Shown here piece after piece: positions 59,697-64,000 of a stretch of 64,000 nucleotides of DNA (positions are counted from its first letter, which is position 1; the number at the start of each line of letters is the position of its first letter). The stretch is from Thiothrix unzii (lineage in GTDB: Bacteria > Pseudomonadota > Gammaproteobacteria > Thiotrichales > Thiotrichaceae). The stretch covers positions 2,232,001 to 2,296,000 of the forward strand of contig NZ_CP072793.1 of assembly GCF_017901175.1 (NCBI RefSeq), in the 5' to 3' direction. The translations under genes and the position numbers were made by a program. The notes beneath the pieces were generated by a model. The model was not told the DNA's origin. It was given only the letters and a program-made list of their open reading frames with translations, and searched no databases.

Positions 59697-60398
59697 ATGC
59701 GTGTACTTATCGTTGAAGATGAAAAAATTATCCGCGAGCAGGTTGCTGATGATTTAAAGAAGAATGGTTTCACCGTGGATGTCGCGGCAGATTACTCCCA
59801 AGGGCTTTACGTTGCGTTGGAGTATCCTATTGATGTTGCGGTCATTGACCTAGGATTACCCAGCACCAAAGGCGCACCGGTCAACAATGAACTGGGCTTG
59901 GACATTATCCGTACCGCCCGCGCCAAAGGCAAAGATTACCCCATTATCATTCTGACAGCGCGTGATCGCTGGCAGCACAAAGTCGAAGGCTTGGAATCCG
60001 GTGCTGACGATTACGTCACTAAACCGTTCCACACCGAAGAATTGGTGGCGCGTCTGCGGGTGCAATTGCGCCGTACTGGACGTTGGACGCAAGCGGAATT
60101 GAGTTGTGGTCCGATTCGTTTAAATACCTCAGAGCAACGGGTTCACGTCAATAATGACGAAGTTACCCTCACCGCTTACGAATACCGCGTCTTAGAACAC
60201 CTGATGCTACACGCTGGCGAAGTGGTTTCCAAAACCCGTCTTACCGACAGCCTGTACGAAGAAGATGCTGACCGCGATAGCAATGTGATTGAAGTTTTCA
60301 TCCGCCGCTTACGGATTAAACTTGACCCGACTGATACCCTAAAACCTATCGAAACCTTACGCGGACGCGGCTATCGCTTTACACTCACGCGCACCTGA
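59697..60398 (+). CDS. OmpR/PhoP-family response regulator
   Basis: This 233-residue regulator has an N-terminal receiver domain with phosphoacceptor Asp51 (VIDLGLP) and Lys109 (YVTKPF), and a C-terminal winged helix (LTAYEYRVLEHLMLHAGEVV, then RRLRIKLDP and RGRGYRF). After DLGLP there are about eight extra residues (STKGAPVNNELG) compared with PhoP or OmpR. The closest type is PhoP. The sensor kinase gene follows after 41 bases. Confidence 0.92.
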   Translation: MRVLIVEDEKIIREQVADDLKKNGFTVDVAADYSQGLYVALEYPIDVAVIDLGLPSTKGAPVNNELGLDIIRTARAKGKDYPIIILTARDRWQHKVEGLESGADDYVTKPFHTEELVARLRVQLRRTGRWTQAELSCGPIRLNTSEQRVHVNNDEVTLTAYEYRVLEHLMLHAGEVVSKTRLTDSLYEEDADRDSNVIEVFIRRLRIKLDPTDTLKPIETLRGRGYRFTLTRT

Positions 60399-60439
60399 GG
60401 TAAAACGACCTGGTGAATAAACAACCAAAAGTTTAGGCT

Positions 60440-61906
60440 ATGACAAAATCATTACGCAGTCGGCAATTAATCAGTGGTTTTGGCGTTATTATGGTCGGCA
60501 TCGTAATGCTGGGCAGCTTGCTTTTATGGCGCACCTACCACCACAAAATTGACCAAAAAGAAGACGAAATCAAAGGTATCTCGTTCAATATTCTGGGATT
60601 CTTAGAATTTCGTGACAATAAGTTCATGGTGGTCGACGACCCTGCGATGGAAAAGAAAGCGCAGGAAACCATTGACGAACACCGCCTGAATGACCCGGCT
60701 CGCGAACGTTTTGCTTACGTTATTGACGTGCACACCCAGCAAATCATTTGGAGTTCGCAAAGCACCTCAGAACCGGGCACACAAATTAATCCCGACCGTT
60801 ACCTGTACTTTGATGTCGACAGTGAAGCGCAGGGTTTTGAACCTCTTGTGGTGATCAAGCAACCTAAGCCGCCGGTCATTAACCCCGAAGGACTCGCCAA
60901 CGATGCTGCTGCACGTAAGATTTACGAGCGTGCTTACCTGTTATCTGTACAAAACTTCCACCTAAAACCGGGCGGGGTTTACCAGTTTATTGTGGGCATG
61001 TCGATTGCGGACGTGGAAAGGGACATGGAAACCATGCGGGGTTTCATTGCTATTTTGCTGTTCTTTTCAGCCGTTTTAGTATTGATTGCGCAAATGGCTC
61101 TGAGTTTTTGGGTAGTAGCCCCTATCAAAGAGTTTGAGGATGAAGTTAAATCCATTGAAACGGGTGAGCGCGAAACCGTTGATAAAAGCTACCCGGATGA
61201 ACTGACCCCGATCAAGAACGCGCTGAATAGCTTACTGGGCTACGAAAAAGGCCAAAAGCAACGCTATAAAGACTCGCTGGATGACCTCGCCCACAGCATT
61301 AAAACGCCGCTGGCAGCGATGCAAAACCAGTTGGATCAGTTGCAACGCGAAGCCGTCGGTAATATGCAATTTGCCCCCGGCCTAAAAGTGCTGGAAATCC
61401 AAATTGAACGGATGCGCGAAATCATTGCGCACCAATTACGCCGTGCAATGGTCACTAACCATAGTGCCATGATCATGGCGCAACCGGTGCGTCCGATACT
61501 GTTCCGGTTACGCGATACCTTGCAAAAAGTTTACCGCGACAAAAATTTCGAGTTTCGGATTAATGTCGATGAATACGCCAAGTGCCGGATGGATTCCGAG
61601 GACATGATGGAGTTACTCGGTAACTTGCTCAATAACGCCTGCCGCTTCTGTAAAGATGTGGTGGAAGTATCAGCACATCACGAAAACAATATGCTGATCA
61701 TTGATATTGACGATGACGGCATGGGTTTTCCCAGCGATGACCCGTCGAAACTGTTACAGCGCGGCATCCGTGAAGACAGCAAAAGCGAAGGCCAAGGCAT
61801 TGGTTTAGCCGTCAGTACCGAAATCATTTCCGCGATTAACGGTAAAATCGAGCTATTGGTATCGCCGTATGTGGGCGCACGGGTACGTTTACACCTGCCG
61901 GTTTAA
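60440..61906 (+). CDS. PhoQ-like sensor histidine kinase
   Basis: This 488-residue kinase has two membrane helices (about 10-31 and 201-226) enclosing a periplasmic sensor of 170 residues, an HAMP-like linker, His285 in DDLAHSIKTPLAAMQNQL, the N box LLGNLLNNACRFC, G1 DIDDDGMGFP and G2 GQGIGLAVSTEI. The sensor has acidic segments (QKEDEIKG, VVDDPAMEKK) that could bind divalent cations, as in PhoQ. That is only an inference. Confidence 0.92.
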   Translation: MTKSLRSRQLISGFGVIMVGIVMLGSLLLWRTYHHKIDQKEDEIKGISFNILGFLEFRDNKFMVVDDPAMEKKAQETIDEHRLNDPARERFAYVIDVHTQQIIWSSQSTSEPGTQINPDRYLYFDVDSEAQGFEPLVVIKQPKPPVINPEGLANDAAARKIYERAYLLSVQNFHLKPGGVYQFIVGMSIADVERDMETMRGFIAILLFFSAVLVLIAQMALSFWVVAPIKEFEDEVKSIETGERETVDKSYPDELTPIKNALNSLLGYEKGQKQRYKDSLDDLAHSIKTPLAAMQNQLDQLQREAVGNMQFAPGLKVLEIQIERMREIIAHQLRRAMVTNHSAMIMAQPVRPILFRLRDTLQKVYRDKNFEFRINVDEYAKCRMDSEDMMELLGNLLNNACRFCKDVVEVSAHHENNMLIIDIDDDGMGFPSDDPSKLLQRGIREDSKSEGQGIGLAVSTEIISAINGKIELLVSPYVGARVRLHLPV

Positions 61907-64000
61907 GGGGGAATGGATAATTTACCACCGGCAAGTCCCACACCATTAATTGCTGGGCGATACAACGCATCAACACGCGGCGGCGGGATCATTGCATCCC
62001 CCGCTGCCACCACCCGCACCCGATAAAACAAACGGTAACGCACCTTCGCTTGCAACGACAATGCCGCAAGGTAACGGTCTTTGCCCAGCACTTCGCTATG
62101 CGGCCTCGTGCCTTTAAACAGTTCCGCCACGGTTCGTTCACTGCCTTCCAGTGGTAAACTCGCCAAACTGTCATAATCCCCCAACGCGGTATTTTCGATC
62201 TCAAAACCTGCCGGTAACATATCCACTACCAGCGCGTCATTGACCGCTACATCACTGCGCACCGTCAATTGCGTCAGTAATAAATCACCTACTTTGATGG
62301 TTTCGGGGGCAACACGCTGCCCTTGCATCGTATACCATTCGCGCGTTACCTCAATCGGATCACTGTCCAACGCCGGAATCGTGCTGGGGTAGCCATCCAC
62401 TGCCACATTCACAAATACGGATTGTTTGCCGGTAACGGTTAATTTAGCCCCTAACTGCAACGCTTCCGCGCTTAATGCCTGCGCCTGCATTCCTTTTCCA
62501 CTCAGTAGCGTTTCCTGATTACCCACCACTAATTGCGCTTGCCAAGCTTCACCACCCGCCGCTTGCAACTGCAAACCCAGCAAACTGGTAAACAGCAATT
62601 CCTGACTACTGAGCGTCGTGCGATTATGCAAAGCATCTGTGAGTTGGGTCACGCGGCTCGCTTGTTGCGCAATGGGCACTTTATTGCGTAATAACAAGTG
62701 CAACATCGCTGCCTCATCGCGCAAGCTGCTACCGTAATCACCAGCGTATAATTTATCATCACGCACCACCGCCAAACCTTTCGCAATGGCTTCCGCGCCG
62801 CGTTTCGCATCGCCTAACGCATTCAGTGCCAAACCCAAATGCACCAATGGCAAACCTGCTTGCGCACTGCCCTTTTCTTTATCGTACATCGCCTGCAACT
62901 GGCTCAAAGCCACCATCTGTTTGTCGTGACGCGATAACACATACAGTGCGTAAGCACGGGTAGCAAAGTCCAAATGCGCAGGAATCTCAGAAAAGGCGTA
63001 ACGTGTTTCCACCGAAGGCGCGGCAACACTCAATTGCGCGACTAATTGCCGAGCAGCACGTTCCAACAAGCCAAACGGTAATTTAATTCCCCTTGCTTTC
63101 GCATCGAGTAAAAAATCAACGGCATACGGCGTTAACCAATCATCTTCCGGCGTATCTTCGCGACCATTCCACAAACTAAAACCACCACTATCAAGTTGCT
63201 CCATTGCTAATTGCAACACGGCAGCATTGACTTGCGCATCACGTTCCGTCGTGGTTAACGGCTCCAACCCCAAGCGTTGCGACGCTTTATCATCCAATAG
63301 CAAGGTTAGCCAAGCACGACTGATGTGTTGCTCCAAGCCCACCGCAGGTAATTGCAACAAACGCTGCACCACACTACGCAATGGCAAGACCGGCGCAGGG
63401 GCAAGACTCAAGTGCGCTTGCACACCTTCGGGAGCAAACCCTTGCAGCGTGCTGGCATCAAGAACCCACGACTCACCGGGTTTCAGTTCGCGCCGCTGAC
63501 TCGCGTGCTTTTCCGCGAATGCAGGACGCAACACAACAGGCACTTGGCGTTGGGTACGAAACGTTGTGCCGGTGAGCATCACGTTCACATTCCCTACCCC
63601 CAGCGTTTGCCGAGGCAATACGGGCACGCGCCATTGCTGCGCTTGACCGCGCTCTAAAACCACTTCATAAAGCTCTGGTGTTAAATCCAAACGCGAATCG
63701 GCAGTCATTTTGAGTTGCACTACTTGAGTCGTATCGGTGGTATTGCGCAGCCCAACCGTTACCACACCACGATCCCCACTGGCTAAAAATGCCGGTGCGC
63801 TCACTTGCAATGCCACCGGCGATGCCACTTGTACTTCGCGTTGCGCACTACCGAAACGATCTGTCGTTGCAACCACTGCCATTAATCGCAGCCGACCTTC
63901 AAATGCAGGCAACGGCACATCAATACGCGCCACACCCGCGCTATCAAATGCCACTGCTTTACTAAACACCGCCACACTCTGCGCTGGCAATGCGGCATTC
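61903..64000 (-). CDS. Alpha-2-macroglobulin-family protein (partial, 5' end outside window)
   Basis: The frame is open to the right edge, so only the C-terminal 699 codons are present. Features are the beta-rich macroglobulin domains (VARIDVPLPAFEGRLRLMAV), the alpha-alpha toroid region (PLRSVVQRLLQLPAVGLEQH), and the C-terminal receptor-like domain (DALVVDMLPAGFEIEN). In thioester-containing forms CxEQ would sit near GLEQH; here the sequence is VGLEQH without Cys, as in the YfhM/MagD class. It is probably a periplasmic protease inhibitor. Its 3' end overlaps the convergent kinase stop by 4 bases. Confidence 0.9.
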   Translation of the reverse strand, partial: NAALPAQSVAVFSKAVAFDSAGVARIDVPLPAFEGRLRLMAVVATTDRFGSAQREVQVASPVALQVSAPAFLASGDRGVVTVGLRNTTDTTQVVQLKMTADSRLDLTPELYEVVLERGQAQQWRVPVLPRQTLGVGNVNVMLTGTTFRTQRQVPVVLRPAFAEKHASQRRELKPGESWVLDASTLQGFAPEGVQAHLSLAPAPVLPLRSVVQRLLQLPAVGLEQHISRAWLTLLLDDKASQRLGLEPLTTTERDAQVNAAVLQLAMEQLDSGGFSLWNGREDTPEDDWLTPYAVDFLLDAKARGIKLPFGLLERAARQLVAQLSVAAPSVETRYAFSEIPAHLDFATRAYALYVLSRHDKQMVALSQLQAMYDKEKGSAQAGLPLVHLGLALNALGDAKRGAEAIAKGLAVVRDDKLYAGDYGSSLRDEAAMLHLLLRNKVPIAQQASRVTQLTDALHNRTTLSSQELLFTSLLGLQLQAAGGEAWQAQLVVGNQETLLSGKGMQAQALSAEALQLGAKLTVTGKQSVFVNVAVDGYPSTIPALDSDPIEVTREWYTMQGQRVAPETIKVGDLLLTQLTVRSDVAVNDALVVDMLPAGFEIENTALGDYDSLASLPLEGSERTVAELFKGTRPHSEVLGKDRYLAALSLQAKVRYRLFYRVRVVAAGDAMIPPPRVDALYRPAINGVGLAGGKLSIPP

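Overview
The window looks like a chromosome segment of a sulfur-oxidising gammaproteobacterium, probably of the Thiothrix/Thiotrichales type. The main reasons are a DsrC/TusE-family sulfur-relay paralogue at the left edge, a complete cbb3 oxidase operon with its assembly genes, and housekeeping proteins (UvrB, MurA, GlnS, PurB, RoxA) of gammaproteobacterial length and form. The genus is an inference; no marker gene here settles it.

Layout. 1-2130: core genes (DsrC-like protein, NlpC/P60 lipoprotein, LysM/BON protein, YidB-like protein), each block closed by a clear terminator. 2131-14037: an elongator tRNA-Met followed by an integrated element of about 11.75 kb, bounded by 128-bp direct repeats of the tRNA 3' end. 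The element carries a tyrosine integrase, a BrnT/BrnA toxin-antitoxin pair, an AlpA-like regulator, an RSF1010-RepA-like helicase, an HUH endonuclease of the phage gpA type, membrane proteins, two divergent Arc-like repressors and several hundred bases of repeats that look like a replication origin. 14127-20855: a cluster of seven or eight unrecognised, mostly exported or membrane proteins in two divergent blocks. 20862-24815: a three-level nest of insertion sequences (IS3 containing IS256 containing a second IS256).

24903-38901 returns to ordinary genome: a beta/gamma-crystallin-like secreted protein, uvrB, a LysR regulator, ccoS-ccoI-ccoH-ccoG, then ccoP-ccoQ-ccoO-ccoN behind an FNR-type box, and dgkA. 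38910-44259 is a type III-like restriction-modification locus (mod and res genes). A DUF4160/DUF2442 pair sits within it, and a PIN toxin cassette flanked by a 34-bp repeat of the mod 3' end has been inserted. 44290-48563 is hisD-aroG-hisG-murA as one tightly packed minus-strand run. 48784-64000 holds a secreted glycosidase-like protein with a CBM9-like end, an HslV-like Ntn hydrolase, a TrpB2-type enzyme, the ruins of a UPF0175/PIN toxin-antitoxin pair, glnS, a VOC protein, an alkyltransferase-like protein, purB, roxA, a PepSY-like protein with a PhoPQ-like two-component system, and a partial alpha-2-macroglobulin gene running off the right end.

The most unusual part is the tRNA-Met element. 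It has two unrelated replication proteins, each preceded by an overlapping small gene, and those two small genes appear to be paralogues of each other. It also carries four distinct families of short repeats and a membrane protein whose own coding sequence contains one of those repeat blocks. All functional statements come from reading motifs in the sequence; no database search was run.
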